Shown: piece by piece, positions 47,481 through 55,968 of the stretch
Layout of the letters: each line of letters opens with the position of its first letter
Position numbering within the stretch: the first letter of the stretch is position 1
Source: Bradyrhizobium zhengyangense
GTDB lineage: Bacteria; Pseudomonadota; Alphaproteobacteria; Rhizobiales; Xanthobacteraceae
Assembly: GCF_022012435.1 (NCBI RefSeq)
Contig: NZ_JAKLUA010000021.1
Location: 45,436 to 109,435, forward strand
Length of the DNA: 64,000 bases
Direction of reading: 5' to 3'
Made by a program: the position numbers and the translations under genes
Notes under the pieces: model-generated
Databases searched by the model: none
Told to the model about the DNA's origin: nothing
Seen by the model: only the letters and a program-made list of their open reading frames with translations

Positions 47481-47567
47481 CCGGCCGCAATCGCTCCCCA
47501 TAAACCTTGCCAACACGCGAAATCATCAGGATGATCTCCGCGTCGTAGCATCGCTCGCGAGGCCTTC

Positions 47568-48707
47568 ATGCGAAAATGCGAAGTCGCCGTGCTGGGTCTG
47601 GGGCTCATGGGCGGAGCGGCGCTCTCCGCATTGCTGGATGCCGGCGTCGATGCGCTCGGCTTCGACCCGGTCGCAGCAGGTTCGGATCGAGGCTCGTCGC
47701 ATGGTTCATGTCGCATTTTCCGTCGCTTCAATTTCGAAAACCCCAACTACACCAGCCTGAGCGACGAGGCTCATGCCGGCTGGATCCGGCTGCAGACCGA
47801 AAGCGGTCAAACGGTTCTGACGGAAACCCCCATTCTGGAGGCCGGCCGCCCCGGCTCCGCCATGGTGGCGTCCTCGCGCGCGGCCGCGATCGCGAAAGGG
47901 CGTCCGGATCCGAAGATGACCGCTGCTGTCGCGAACAAGGAATTTCCGGCTTTCAACCTGCCCGACGACTGGGACGTCGTCGTCCAGGACGGTGCCGCGA
48001 TCCTGCACACCGCTACAGTCATGAAACTGATGCGCGCACGCGCCGGCAACCGCGTGATTCTGGAACGCGCGAGCTTCACGCCGCACCACGACGGCGTGTC
48101 GATCCGCACGGCCACGCAAGAGTTCTTCGCCGAGCGCGCGATCCTGGCGCTGGGCCCATGGCTCGGTCGCGCCCTCCCGCAACTCGCCGCGCTGCTCAAC
48201 GTGACCCGACAGGCGGTCGGCTGGTTCAAGCCTGCTAGCCCCGACACTGTGGTTTCAGGTCGTTTCCCGATCTTCATTCTGGACCGAGGTCCTGATGACA
48301 TGGTCTACGGCTTTCCGGATTTCGAACAGCGCGGCGTCAAGGCTGCGCCTCACAACCACGGGCCCGTGGTCGGCCCCGACGATTGGGGTCCGCAGGCCAG
48401 CGATGCCGAGCTCCGCCCCATCGGCGAAGCGTTGGCCGCGCTCGTCCCCGGCGCGGCCGGGCCCATCATCGATCGCGACGTCTGCCTCTACACCAACACC
48501 GCGCCTGCCGACATCAGGCGAGACGCGGGCGAGGAATTCATCATCGATCGCTGGCCGGAGTCCCGTCTGATCGTCTGCTCCGCGTGTTCAGGCCATGGTG
48601 CGAAGTTCGCGCCCGCCATCGGGCAAAGGCTCGCCCGCCTCGCCACCGATCCGTCCTACCAGGCAGAACCCTTCTTTCAGCTGTCCCGATATTCTCAATT
48701 CGCCTGA
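47568..48707 (+). CDS. Sarcosine oxidase-like FAD-dependent amine oxidoreductase
   Basis: DAO/MSOX-family flavoprotein, 379 residues, oxidising a secondary or N-methylated amine with oxygen. FAD fold at the N-terminus (CEVAVLGLGLMGGAALSALL), substrate region GSSHGSCRIFRRF, a cysteine C306 in VCLYTNT at the place of the covalent-flavin Cys315 of monomeric sarcosine oxidase, then EEFIIDRWPE and CSGHGAKFAPAIG. Likely substrates are sarcosine, N-methyltryptophan or similar; not decidable. It starts within 250 bases of the vapC remnant and is normal in GC content. Confidence 0.88.
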   Translation: MRKCEVAVLGLGLMGGAALSALLDAGVDALGFDPVAAGSDRGSSHGSCRIFRRFNFENPNYTSLSDEAHAGWIRLQTESGQTVLTETPILEAGRPGSAMVASSRAAAIAKGRPDPKMTAAVANKEFPAFNLPDDWDVVVQDGAAILHTATVMKLMRARAGNRVILERASFTPHHDGVSIRTATQEFFAERAILALGPWLGRALPQLAALLNVTRQAVGWFKPASPDTVVSGRFPIFILDRGPDDMVYGFPDFEQRGVKAAPHNHGPVVGPDDWGPQASDAELRPIGEALAALVPGAAGPIIDRDVCLYTNTAPADIRRDAGEEFIIDRWPESRLIVCSACSGHGAKFAPAIGQRLARLATDPSYQAEPFFQLSRYSQFA

Positions 48708-48978
48708 GCGGATGCTGGGATGCTACGGTGACGGTGCACAAGAACGCGCACCAAACGCCCTCAAGAGACTCGGGCCGGAACCCTGCCTGTCGAACCTCCT
48801 GCCATGATGCCATCATGCACCTGTTTTGCCCGACGGAACAAGCGAAATTTCTGGAATTCCGCAATTGTGTGCAAAAGTCCTTGACCTGACGTAGGTTGGC
48901 TACTGTGCATGGGGTTGTTTTCGACTTTGAAATGCGTGCAGGCGGCCAAGACCGCCGCGCGAGGGAATGGAGACTGAT
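48708..48978. other. Intergenic region with dispersed repeat, copy 2 of the 20-base sequence
   Basis: Holds the second copy of CTACTGTGCATGGGGTTGTT at 48900-48919. The preceding 100 bases (TTTTGCCCGACGG ... GGAATTCCGCAATTGTGTGC) look like part of a larger dispersed element. No gene. Confidence 0.55.
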
Positions 48979-50619
48979 ATGAGGACACAGGTCCTGGTCG
49001 TGGGCGCCGGCCCCGTCGGATTGACCGCGGCGATGGATCTGGCCTCGCGCGGGATCGACGTCATCGTCGCCGAGATCCGCCATGCCGGCGATCCGCCCAA
49101 CGTCAAATGCAATCACGTCTCGGCGCGCTCGATGGAAGTCTTCCGCAGGCTCGGCGTCGCCGCCAGGCTGCGCGATGCGGGGTTGCCCGCGGACTTCCCG
49201 AACGATTGCTCCTATCGCACCACGGCGACCGGCATCGAGCTCTGCCGCATCGACATTCCCTCCCGCGCACGGCGCTACAGCGCCACCGGCGGCCCCGACA
49301 CCTGGTGGCCGACGCCGGAGCCGCCGCACCGGATCAACCAGGTCTATCTCGAACCGATCCTGTTCAGCCACGCCGCTGCCCAGCCGCGCATCACCATTCT
49401 TGCGCGCACGGAAATCATCGACATCGCGCAGGACAACGACCATGTCGCCGCGCAGGCGCGCAACCTCGACAGCGGCGAGACTTTTCGCATCGAAGCGAGT
49501 TTTGTGATCGGCTGCGACGGCAGCCGCTCGCTGGTCCGCAAGGCGATCGGGGCCAGCCTGTCCGGAACGCCTGTGATCCAGCGCGTGCAGTCGACCTTCA
49601 TCGAAGCGCCGCAGCTGAAGGATTTGATGGGCGCGCACATCAAGGCCTGGATGGTGCTCTCGCTCAACCCGCGGCGCTCGGGCACCACGGTTGCCATCGA
49701 CGGTCACGACCGCTGGCTGATCCACAATCATCTCAAGCCCGACGAGCCCGAGTTCGATTCGGTCGACCGCGACTGGTCGATCCGCGCCATTCTCGGCGTC
49801 GACGCGCGCTTCGAGTACAAGATCCTCAGCAAGGAGGATTGGGTCGGGCGCCGGCTGGTCGCCGATCGCTTCCGCGATCGCCGGGTGTTCATCTGCGGCG
49901 ACGCCGCGCATCTGTGGATGCCCTATGCCGGCTACGGCATGAATGCGGGCATTGCCGATGCCGTCGATCTCTGCTGGCAATTGGCGGCGCATCTGAACGG
50001 CTGGGCGCAGGCCGCGATCCTCGACGCCTATGAGGCCGAGCGCCAGCCCATCACCGACCAGGTGTCGCGCTTTGCGATGGACCATGCGATGAAGATGATG
50101 GCGCAGCGCGGCGGCGTCTCCGCGGAGATCGAGGACGACACGCCGCGCGGACAAGCGGCGCGCGCGACGCTCGCGAAGGCGGCCTACGATCTCAACGTGC
50201 AGCAATATTGCTGCGCCGGATTGAACTTCGGCTATTACTACGACGCCTCGCCGATCATTGCCTATGACGGCGAGACGCCGCCGCCTTATGCGATGGGCAG
50301 CTTCACGCCCTCCACCGTGCCGGGCGCCCGCGCGCCGCATTTCTTCCTGCGCGACGGACGATCGCTCTACGACGCATTCGGAACCGGCTACAATCTGCTG
50401 CGGTTCGACCCGGCGATCGATGTCGGGCCATTGCAGTCCGCCGCAGAGGCGCGCCGCATTCCGCTGGCGCTGATCGACGTCGCGCCTGACGAGGCTGGCG
50501 GCGCCTATGCCGAGAAGCTCGTGCTTGTCAGGCCCGATCAGCACATCGCCTGGCGCGGGCAGGCGGCACCTGAAGATGCGCGCGGCCTGCTGGCGCGTCT
50601 CACCGGCGCGGCGGCATAA
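48979..50619 (+). CDS. FAD-dependent aromatic-ring monooxygenase (PHBH/MhpA-like)
   Basis: Group A flavoprotein monooxygenase, 546 residues, hydroxylating an aromatic compound with NAD(P)H and oxygen. FAD dinucleotide motif QVLVVGAGPVGLTAAMDLA, the DG motif GCDGSRSLVRKAIG, and GDAAHLWMPYAGYGMNAGIAD, with a C-terminal thioredoxin-like domain. ATG 48979 is preferred over ATG 48967 because GGAG stands 6 bases before it. A Bug-type binding protein gene follows after 22 bases, so this is probably a small catabolic operon for an aromatic substrate. Confidence 0.88.
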   Translation: MRTQVLVVGAGPVGLTAAMDLASRGIDVIVAEIRHAGDPPNVKCNHVSARSMEVFRRLGVAARLRDAGLPADFPNDCSYRTTATGIELCRIDIPSRARRYSATGGPDTWWPTPEPPHRINQVYLEPILFSHAAAQPRITILARTEIIDIAQDNDHVAAQARNLDSGETFRIEASFVIGCDGSRSLVRKAIGASLSGTPVIQRVQSTFIEAPQLKDLMGAHIKAWMVLSLNPRRSGTTVAIDGHDRWLIHNHLKPDEPEFDSVDRDWSIRAILGVDARFEYKILSKEDWVGRRLVADRFRDRRVFICGDAAHLWMPYAGYGMNAGIADAVDLCWQLAAHLNGWAQAAILDAYEAERQPITDQVSRFAMDHAMKMMAQRGGVSAEIEDDTPRGQAARATLAKAAYDLNVQQYCCAGLNFGYYYDASPIIAYDGETPPPYAMGSFTPSTVPGARAPHFFLRDGRSLYDAFGTGYNLLRFDPAIDVGPLQSAAEARRIPLALIDVAPDEAGGAYAEKLVLVRPDQHIAWRGQAAPEDARGLLARLTGAAA

Positions 50620-50641
50620 AAAAGAACGAGGGAGGAAATAC

Positions 50642-51622
50642 GTGCTTCACATTGCAAGGCGCCACATACTGGCCGTGCTGACCGCGGCGACTTTCGCCGC
50701 GCTGCCGCTGCAGGCGGCTGACGCGGCCTATCCCGAGCAGCTGATCAAGATCATCGTGACCTTTCCGCCCGGCGGCAGCGCCGACACCGTCATCCGGGCG
50801 CTCGAGCCCGTGGTCACCGCCGAGCTCAAGCAAAGCCTGGTGATCGAGAACCGCGCCGGCGCCGGCGGCAATATCGGTATGGCGGCGGTCGCGCAGGCCA
50901 AGCCCGACGGTTACACGCTCGGCGTCGCGCCGGCGGGCGCGCTGACGGTGAACCCGCATCTCAATTCGTCGATGCCGTTCGATCCAAAGGATCTCACGCC
51001 GATCACGCTGCTTGCGGAAATTCCCTTCGTGCTGGTCTCCTCGGCGGGTGTCCAGGCGCACAATGTTGCGGAGACGGTCGCGCTTGCGAAGGCAAAGCCG
51101 GGCGCGCTGTCGATCGGCCATGGCGGCAATTCGACGGCGATGCATTTGACGGCCGCGCTGTTCATGCAGAAGGCCGGGGTCGACATGGAGCTGATCCCGT
51201 ATCGCGGGACCGCGCCGGCAACCGTCGACGTCCTCGCAGGCCATATCCCCTTCGCGGTGCTGGATATCCCCGCGTCGAGGCAGCTCATCCTCGAGGGCAA
51301 GCTCAACGCGATCGGTGTCTCCGCGGGACGGCGCCTGGATTCGCTGCCCAACGTGCCGACCCTTGCCGAGGGCGGCCTTGCCGGTTTCGAATCCATCGGC
51401 TGGTTCGGGCTGGTGGCTCCGGCGGGCACGCCTGCCGACATTGTCGTCAGGCTGAACCAAGCCTTCACGAAAGCCCTGAAAGACCCTGATGTGGCCGAGA
51501 AGATCCGAACCCTCGGCGCAGAGCCCGCGCCGAATTCGCCCGAGGAGTTCGGCCGCTTCATCCAGAGCGAAAGCACGAAATGGGGCAAGCTCATCACCGA
51601 GGCCGGCATCAAGGCAAACTAG
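50642..51622 (+). CDS. Bug/TctC-family periplasmic substrate-binding protein, second copy
   Basis: Periplasmic binding protein, 326 residues. Signal peptide about 1-28 (HILAVLTAATFAALPLQAADA), then FPPGGSADTVIRALEPVV, ENRAGAGGNIGMAAVAQ and PYRGTAPATVDVLAGHIPF. GTG 50642 follows GGGAGGAAATAC, a strong ribosome binding site, which rejects the longer frame from 50507. It follows the monooxygenase in the same unit and probably binds the compound the enzyme attacks or a relative. No membrane partner nearby. Confidence 0.87.
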   Translation: MLHIARRHILAVLTAATFAALPLQAADAAYPEQLIKIIVTFPPGGSADTVIRALEPVVTAELKQSLVIENRAGAGGNIGMAAVAQAKPDGYTLGVAPAGALTVNPHLNSSMPFDPKDLTPITLLAEIPFVLVSSAGVQAHNVAETVALAKAKPGALSIGHGGNSTAMHLTAALFMQKAGVDMELIPYRGTAPATVDVLAGHIPFAVLDIPASRQLILEGKLNAIGVSAGRRLDSLPNVPTLAEGGLAGFESIGWFGLVAPAGTPADIVVRLNQAFTKALKDPDVAEKIRTLGAEPAPNSPEEFGRFIQSESTKWGKLITEAGIKAN

Positions 51623-51708
51623 GCGAGGGGCGGTGATAGGTTGAACCTGTCACCGGCGCGATCCGACCAATAAGCCGCGTCCGGCAGAGAGCCAGGTGAT
51701 TCACGACC

Positions 51709-52980
51709 ATGTTTGACAAGGCCTACCGGCAGCGCCTCGAAGCTGACCTTGCGCAATGGGAAGCCGAAGGTGTCATCGCGCCGGCCGCTTCCGCCTCGAT
51801 CCGCAACGCGCTGCCGCCGCTCTCGCCGGGTATCAATATCGCGGTGATCGTTGCCATCGTCGGCGGTTTGCTGATTGCGGCCGCCTTCCTGGCTTTCGTC
51901 GCCGCGCATTGGACGGAGATCGCGCGCCTGCTGCGGTTTGCGATCCTGCTGGCGGGCATGATCGTCGCCGGCGGTCTCGGCGCGTGGTTCGCCGCGACCG
52001 GCCGCAGCGTTCTCGCCGATCTCTGCGCAAGCATCGGCGCCATCGTCTTCGGCGCGGGCATCGCGCTGGTCGGCCAGATGTACCATCTCGGCGACGATTT
52101 TGCCGGCGGCATGCTGCTGTGGTCGATCGGCGCATTCGCGACGGCGCTGCTGACCGGCTCGCGCGGCGCGCTAGCGGTCGGCCTGGTCGCCGCCTGCTTC
52201 TGGACATGCATGCGCGTCTACGATGCACCTGATGTCCTGCATTTTCCGTTCCTGGTGGTCTGGCTGATCGCCGCCGCTGTGGCGTTTGCCTGGAATTCCC
52301 GCGTCGCGGCCCATCTCGTTGCATCAGCAATGCTGCCGTGGTGGGTCGCCACGTCGATTCGCTTCGATCTCGACGGGATGCAGCCGTCGTTCCTGTTGGC
52401 TGACGGTGCGGCGCTGCTGTTCGGCGCCGGCCTCGCGATCGCGGCTGCGCCGTCGCCCAGGGCGCAGCGGCTTGGGAGCGTCCTGTCGATCTACGGCGCG
52501 TTTTCGCTGGCCGCCGTTGCCTCCCTGGAGGTGATGACGATTGACGACATCATCCGCTTCCGAACCGGCACGGTGCCAGCCCAGCCGCATTGGGCAATCC
52601 TGTGTGGGGTTGCGGGCGTGGTTCTTGCACTCGCCTCCGCCGGCGTCACAAGGCGCGCGGGTGAAATCCTCGCCGCATGTGCGATCGGCCTTGTGCTGGT
52701 TGCCGCACCGATCTGGCCGGTATCCGCAGCCGGAGAGCCCTGGTTCGCCTATGCCGCACTGCTCTGTGCCATGCTGTGCCTCGTCGTCTCGGGCGTGCTC
52801 GATGATGTCAGTCCGCGCATCGTTGCCGGCTGGCTCGGCATCGCCGGCGTCATCGCGGGCATCACGTGGGCCGTGAAGGGCTCGCTGCTGCGCCGCTCGG
52901 CCTTCCTGGCGGCGGCCGGTGTCATTGCTGTCGTCTTCGCAACCGCGCTCAATCGCATGCTGCCGAGGGCCGGGCGATGA
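51709..52980 (+). CDS. DUF2157-family membrane protein
   Basis: Polytopic membrane protein, 423 residues. A soluble N-terminal stretch (MFDKAYRQRLEADLAQWEAEG) with the DUF2157 pattern is followed by about 12 hydrophobic helices from residue 42 on. The next gene, a GDYXXLXY protein, overlaps its stop (ATGA), the usual partner of this family. Function unknown. Confidence 0.85.
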   Translation: MFDKAYRQRLEADLAQWEAEGVIAPAASASIRNALPPLSPGINIAVIVAIVGGLLIAAAFLAFVAAHWTEIARLLRFAILLAGMIVAGGLGAWFAATGRSVLADLCASIGAIVFGAGIALVGQMYHLGDDFAGGMLLWSIGAFATALLTGSRGALAVGLVAACFWTCMRVYDAPDVLHFPFLVVWLIAAAVAFAWNSRVAAHLVASAMLPWWVATSIRFDLDGMQPSFLLADGAALLFGAGLAIAAAPSPRAQRLGSVLSIYGAFSLAAVASLEVMTIDDIIRFRTGTVPAQPHWAILCGVAGVVLALASAGVTRRAGEILAACAIGLVLVAAPIWPVSAAGEPWFAYAALLCAMLCLVVSGVLDDVSPRIVAGWLGIAGVIAGITWAVKGSLLRRSAFLAAAGVIAVVFATALNRMLPRAGR

Positions 52981-53570
52981 TGAAGCTCACCGCATTCTGG
53001 CAGCGTATCCCGAAAGCCGTGCTGTTCGGTGTTGCGATCCTCGTCCAATGCGCGCTGCTCGTCCTGATGGTTGCCGATCGGATGCAGATCCTGCGCGAGG
53101 GGCGCGAGGTCACCTTGCAGACGCGGCCGCTCGATCCGCGTGATCTCCTGCGTGGCGACTACGTCACGCTCGGCTACGACATCACGCAACTGCCGGCAGG
53201 CGCACTCGCCGGCCAGCCGTCTGCCGAACGCAATCCCGTCGTGTTCGTCAAGCTGGCGCCTGACGCCAACGGCCTCTATCAGGCCGTCTCGGTGCATGCC
53301 GCGCCTGTCGCCGTCACGGCGCCCGAAATATTGATCCGCGGCCGTGTCACCTATTCCTGCGGTTCGAACGGCCGCATCTTCTGCGACAAGCTGACGATCA
53401 GATACGGCCTTGAGAGCTATTTCGTGCCGGAAGGCGAGGGCAAGACGCTCGAGCAAGCCCGCAACCAGCAGAAGCTGCGCGTCGTCGCCGCCGTGCTGCC
53501 CTCAGGCCGCGCCGCCATCAAGCGGTTGCTGCTCGACGGCGAGCCGATCTATGAGGAGCCGTGGTATTAG
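52977..53570 (+). CDS. GDYXXLXY-domain protein
   Basis: A 197-residue protein with one N-terminal membrane helix (14-35, VLFGVAILVQCALLVLMVADRM) and the signature RGDYVTLGYDI. It starts by overlap with the stop of the DUF2157 gene (ATGA), the standard arrangement. The short stretch SCGSNGRIFCDK has two cysteines. It converges on the MocR gene, with the two stop regions overlapping by 4 bases. Function unknown. Confidence 0.85.
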   Translation: MMKLTAFWQRIPKAVLFGVAILVQCALLVLMVADRMQILREGREVTLQTRPLDPRDLLRGDYVTLGYDITQLPAGALAGQPSAERNPVVFVKLAPDANGLYQAVSVHAAPVAVTAPEILIRGRVTYSCGSNGRIFCDKLTIRYGLESYFVPEGEGKTLEQARNQQKLRVVAAVLPSGRAAIKRLLLDGEPIYEEPWY

Positions 53571-54988
53571 CGGCTGGCTTGTGCCTTCAGCGCCCGCCGC
53601 AGCACGTCCCACATGCCCAGGTCGTCCATGTGCGCCACGTTGAAGCGCAGGAAGTTCTGCGCGGTCTGCGCCACGCTGAACACATTGCCCGGTGCCAGCA
53701 CCACGTCCTCTTCGAGCGCGGCGCGGGCAACGGCCGTGGCATCCTGTCCATCGGCGAGGCGGCACCACAGGAAGAAGCCGCCGCGCGGCATCAGCCAGGG
53801 TTCGATGCCCAGTGTCTGAAGTTTTCGTGCGACGTCGCGCCGGCTGCGCATGAGCTTTTGCCGGAGTTCGTCCATGTGCTTGCGATAGCTGCCGCCGGCC
53901 AGAACTTTTGCGATGATCTCGGTCGCGACAGGGCTCGGGCCGCCAAAGCTGGTTGCGACCTGCAGGTCGACGAGATGCTCGATCCAGTCGGCCCGCCCGG
54001 CGATGTAGCCGCAGCGGACCGAGGCCGAGAGTGTCTTGGAGAAGCTGCCGATCCGGATCACACGGTTCAATCCATCGAGCGCCGCAAGGCGCGGCGATCG
54101 CTCCGGCTCGAAATCGCCAAAGATATCGTCCTCGATGATGGTGAGATCGTGCGCGGCGGCCGCGGTCAGAAGCCGATGCGCGGTCTGAAACGAGAGCGTC
54201 GCGCCGGTCGGGTTGTGCAGCGCTGAATTGGTGATGTAGAGCCGCGGCCGCTCGGCTCCGAGGATTTGCTCGAAGCTGATGACATCGGGGCCCGACGGCG
54301 TGTAGGGCACGCTGACGATCTTCGCCTGATGTGCGCGCAGCAGCGCACGGAAGTTGAAATAGCAGGGATCGTCGACCAGCACGGTGTCGCCGGGACGAAG
54401 CATGAAGCGGCAAATCAAATCGGTGGCTTGCGTGCCGGAGCCCGTCAGCATCAGCTGATTGATCGTGGCCTCGATCTCGTCTTCCGCAAGGCGCGTGAGC
54501 AGCAGCCGGCGCAGCGTGAGAGAGCCGGAAGTCGAGCCGTAGTTCGTCAGCACGCTGGTGTCGCTGCGGGCAAGCGCGCGGGTGGCACGCCGCAGCGCCG
54601 CTTCCGGCATCCACTCCGGCGGCAGCCAGCCGCAGCCGGGCTTCGGCACGCTCGCATCGGCATCGAGCGATTGCCTGGAGACCCAGAACGGATCGACGGC
54701 CCGGTCGCAGCGCGGCTCGTCCTCGGTCAAGGCGAGCGGCGACGTGACCGTTGGCGAGACATAGAAGCCCGAGCCGCGACGGGCGCGGATCAGCCCTTCG
54801 GCGGCGAGGCGATCGTAGGCCTCGACCACAGTGGATGGCGAAACGCCGATCGCCGCGGCGAGGCTGCGGATCGATGGCAGGCGGTCGCCGGCACTGAGCG
54901 CGCGGCCGGCCACCTTGGCGCGGATCGCGCTCATCACATCGATGGTGCGCGTCCCGCCGCGCCCCTTTGTCTGCGCCTCGCCATCCAA
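53567..54988 (-). CDS. MocR-type transcriptional regulator (GntR HTH fused to aminotransferase)
   Basis: Regulator of about 473 residues with an N-terminal GntR winged helix (SIRSLAAAIGVSPSTVVEAYDRLAAEGLIRARRGSGF) and a C-terminal class I aminotransferase fold that binds PLP (FSKTLSASVRCGYI with the Schiff-base Lys). GGAAGG stands 9 bases before the TTG at 54988 (MDGEAQTKGRGG), which I take as the start. The frame runs to 55081, but that part crosses an operator-like sequence. It is divergent from an EamA transporter, the arrangement expected for a local activator or repressor, probably controlling its neighbour in response to an amino compound or vitamin B6. Confidence 0.85.
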   Translation of the reverse strand: MDGEAQTKGRGGTRTIDVMSAIRAKVAGRALSAGDRLPSIRSLAAAIGVSPSTVVEAYDRLAAEGLIRARRGSGFYVSPTVTSPLALTEDEPRCDRAVDPFWVSRQSLDADASVPKPGCGWLPPEWMPEAALRRATRALARSDTSVLTNYGSTSGSLTLRRLLLTRLAEDEIEATINQLMLTGSGTQATDLICRFMLRPGDTVLVDDPCYFNFRALLRAHQAKIVSVPYTPSGPDVISFEQILGAERPRLYITNSALHNPTGATLSFQTAHRLLTAAAAHDLTIIEDDIFGDFEPERSPRLAALDGLNRVIRIGSFSKTLSASVRCGYIAGRADWIEHLVDLQVATSFGGPSPVATEIIAKVLAGGSYRKHMDELRQKLMRSRRDVARKLQTLGIEPWLMPRGGFFLWCRLADGQDATAVARAALEEDVVLAPGNVFSVAQTAQNFLRFNVAHMDDLGMWDVLRRALKAQASR

Positions 54989-54991
54989 GGT

Positions 54992-55032
54992 GTATGACCT
55001 TCCATACCCATACAGTTTTGCCAGATTGTATG
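54992..55032. promoter_or_regulatory. Operator-like array between mocR-type gene and EamA gene
   Basis: Four half-sites of one sequence: GTATG (54992-54996), CATAC (55003-55007), CATACA (55009-55014) and TGTATG (55027-55032). They form two inverted pairs, one with a 6-base spacer, one with a 12-base spacer. The position in the divergent intergenic region suits binding by the MocR protein. Confidence 0.6.
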
Positions 55033-55097
55033 GGATTGTCACTGGTTTTGCCATCGGCGCGGGCCGAGGATCACCGCCCAAAAAGGGTCAGACGGAC

Positions 55098-55958
55098 ATG
55101 CAATCTGCGGCCAGCGGCTGGGGCAACGGGCTTCTCGGCGTCATCATCTTCAGCGGCTCATTGCCGGCGACGCGCGTCGCAGTCGGCGGCTTCTCCGCGC
55201 TGTTCCTGACCTCGGCGCGCGCGATCATTGCCGCGCTGATCGGTGCGGCCGTGCTCGGCCTGGTGCGTCAGGCGTGGCCGCATCGGAAGGATCTTGCCTC
55301 GCTCGTGATCGTCTCCATCGGCGTCGTGGTCGGCTTCCCCTTGCTGACCGCGCTTGCGCTTCAGCACATCACCTCGGCGCATTCGATCGTCTTCATCGGC
55401 CTTTTGCCGCTGTCGACCGCGATCTTCGCCGTGCTGCGCGGCGGCGAGCGGCCGCGTCCGCTGTTCTGGCTGTTCGCGATCCTCGGCAGCGCCACGGTCG
55501 CGGGCTTTGCGCTGTCGAATGACGGCTCGGCCTCGCTCACCGGCGATCTCTTGATGATCGCCGCGATCGTGCTGTGCGGGCTCGGCTATGCCGAAGGCGC
55601 GGCACTGTCGCGACGCATCGGCGGCTGGCAGGTGATCTCCTGGGCACTGCTGCTGGCGCTGCCGCTGATGCTGCCTGTCATGATCTGGACCTGGCCATCG
55701 GCATGGAGCGGCGTCGGTCTGCCCGCCTGGATCGGGCTCGCCTATGTCTCGATCTTCAGCATGTTCGTCGGCTTCATCTTCTGGTACCGCGGCCTCGCGA
55801 TCGGCGGCATCGCCCGCATCGGCCAGTTGCAACAGCTCCAGCCGTTCTTCGGGCTCGCGCTGGCAGGCTTCCTGCTGCATGAGCCGGTCGCATGGAGCAT
55901 GATCGCCGCGACGGCGCTCGTGGTCGTCTGCGTCTTTTTCGCGCGGCGATACGCGTGA
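55098..55958 (+). CDS. EamA/DMT-family transporter divergent from MocR-type regulator
   Basis: Ten-helix transporter, 286 residues, with two EamA repeats (about 8-130 and 145-280; GFIFWYRGLAIGGIARIGQLQ is typical of the second). ATG 55098 is used; the longer frame from 54831 runs across the mocR gene. It is probably regulated by the divergent MocR protein and may export an amino acid or related metabolite. It ends 10 bases before the EAL gene, which runs the other way. Confidence 0.88.
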   Translation: MQSAASGWGNGLLGVIIFSGSLPATRVAVGGFSALFLTSARAIIAALIGAAVLGLVRQAWPHRKDLASLVIVSIGVVVGFPLLTALALQHITSAHSIVFIGLLPLSTAIFAVLRGGERPRPLFWLFAILGSATVAGFALSNDGSASLTGDLLMIAAIVLCGLGYAEGAALSRRIGGWQVISWALLLALPLMLPVMIWTWPSAWSGVGLPAWIGLAYVSIFSMFVGFIFWYRGLAIGGIARIGQLQQLQPFFGLALAGFLLHEPVAWSMIAATALVVVCVFFARRYA

Positions 55959-55968
55959 GGCTGTCGTC

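Noticed and set aside
45619..47560. Search for a second tRNA-Ser 3' end (att site) and an integrase
   Set aside because: No copy of GGTTCGAATCCCTCCCTCTCC downstream and no integrase gene; the XerC at 14921 is the housekeeping enzyme. The island call rests on composition and content only.
48541..50544. 667-codon minus-strand frame opposite the monooxygenase
   Set aside because: Antisense shadow; the plus-strand product has complete FAD motifs.
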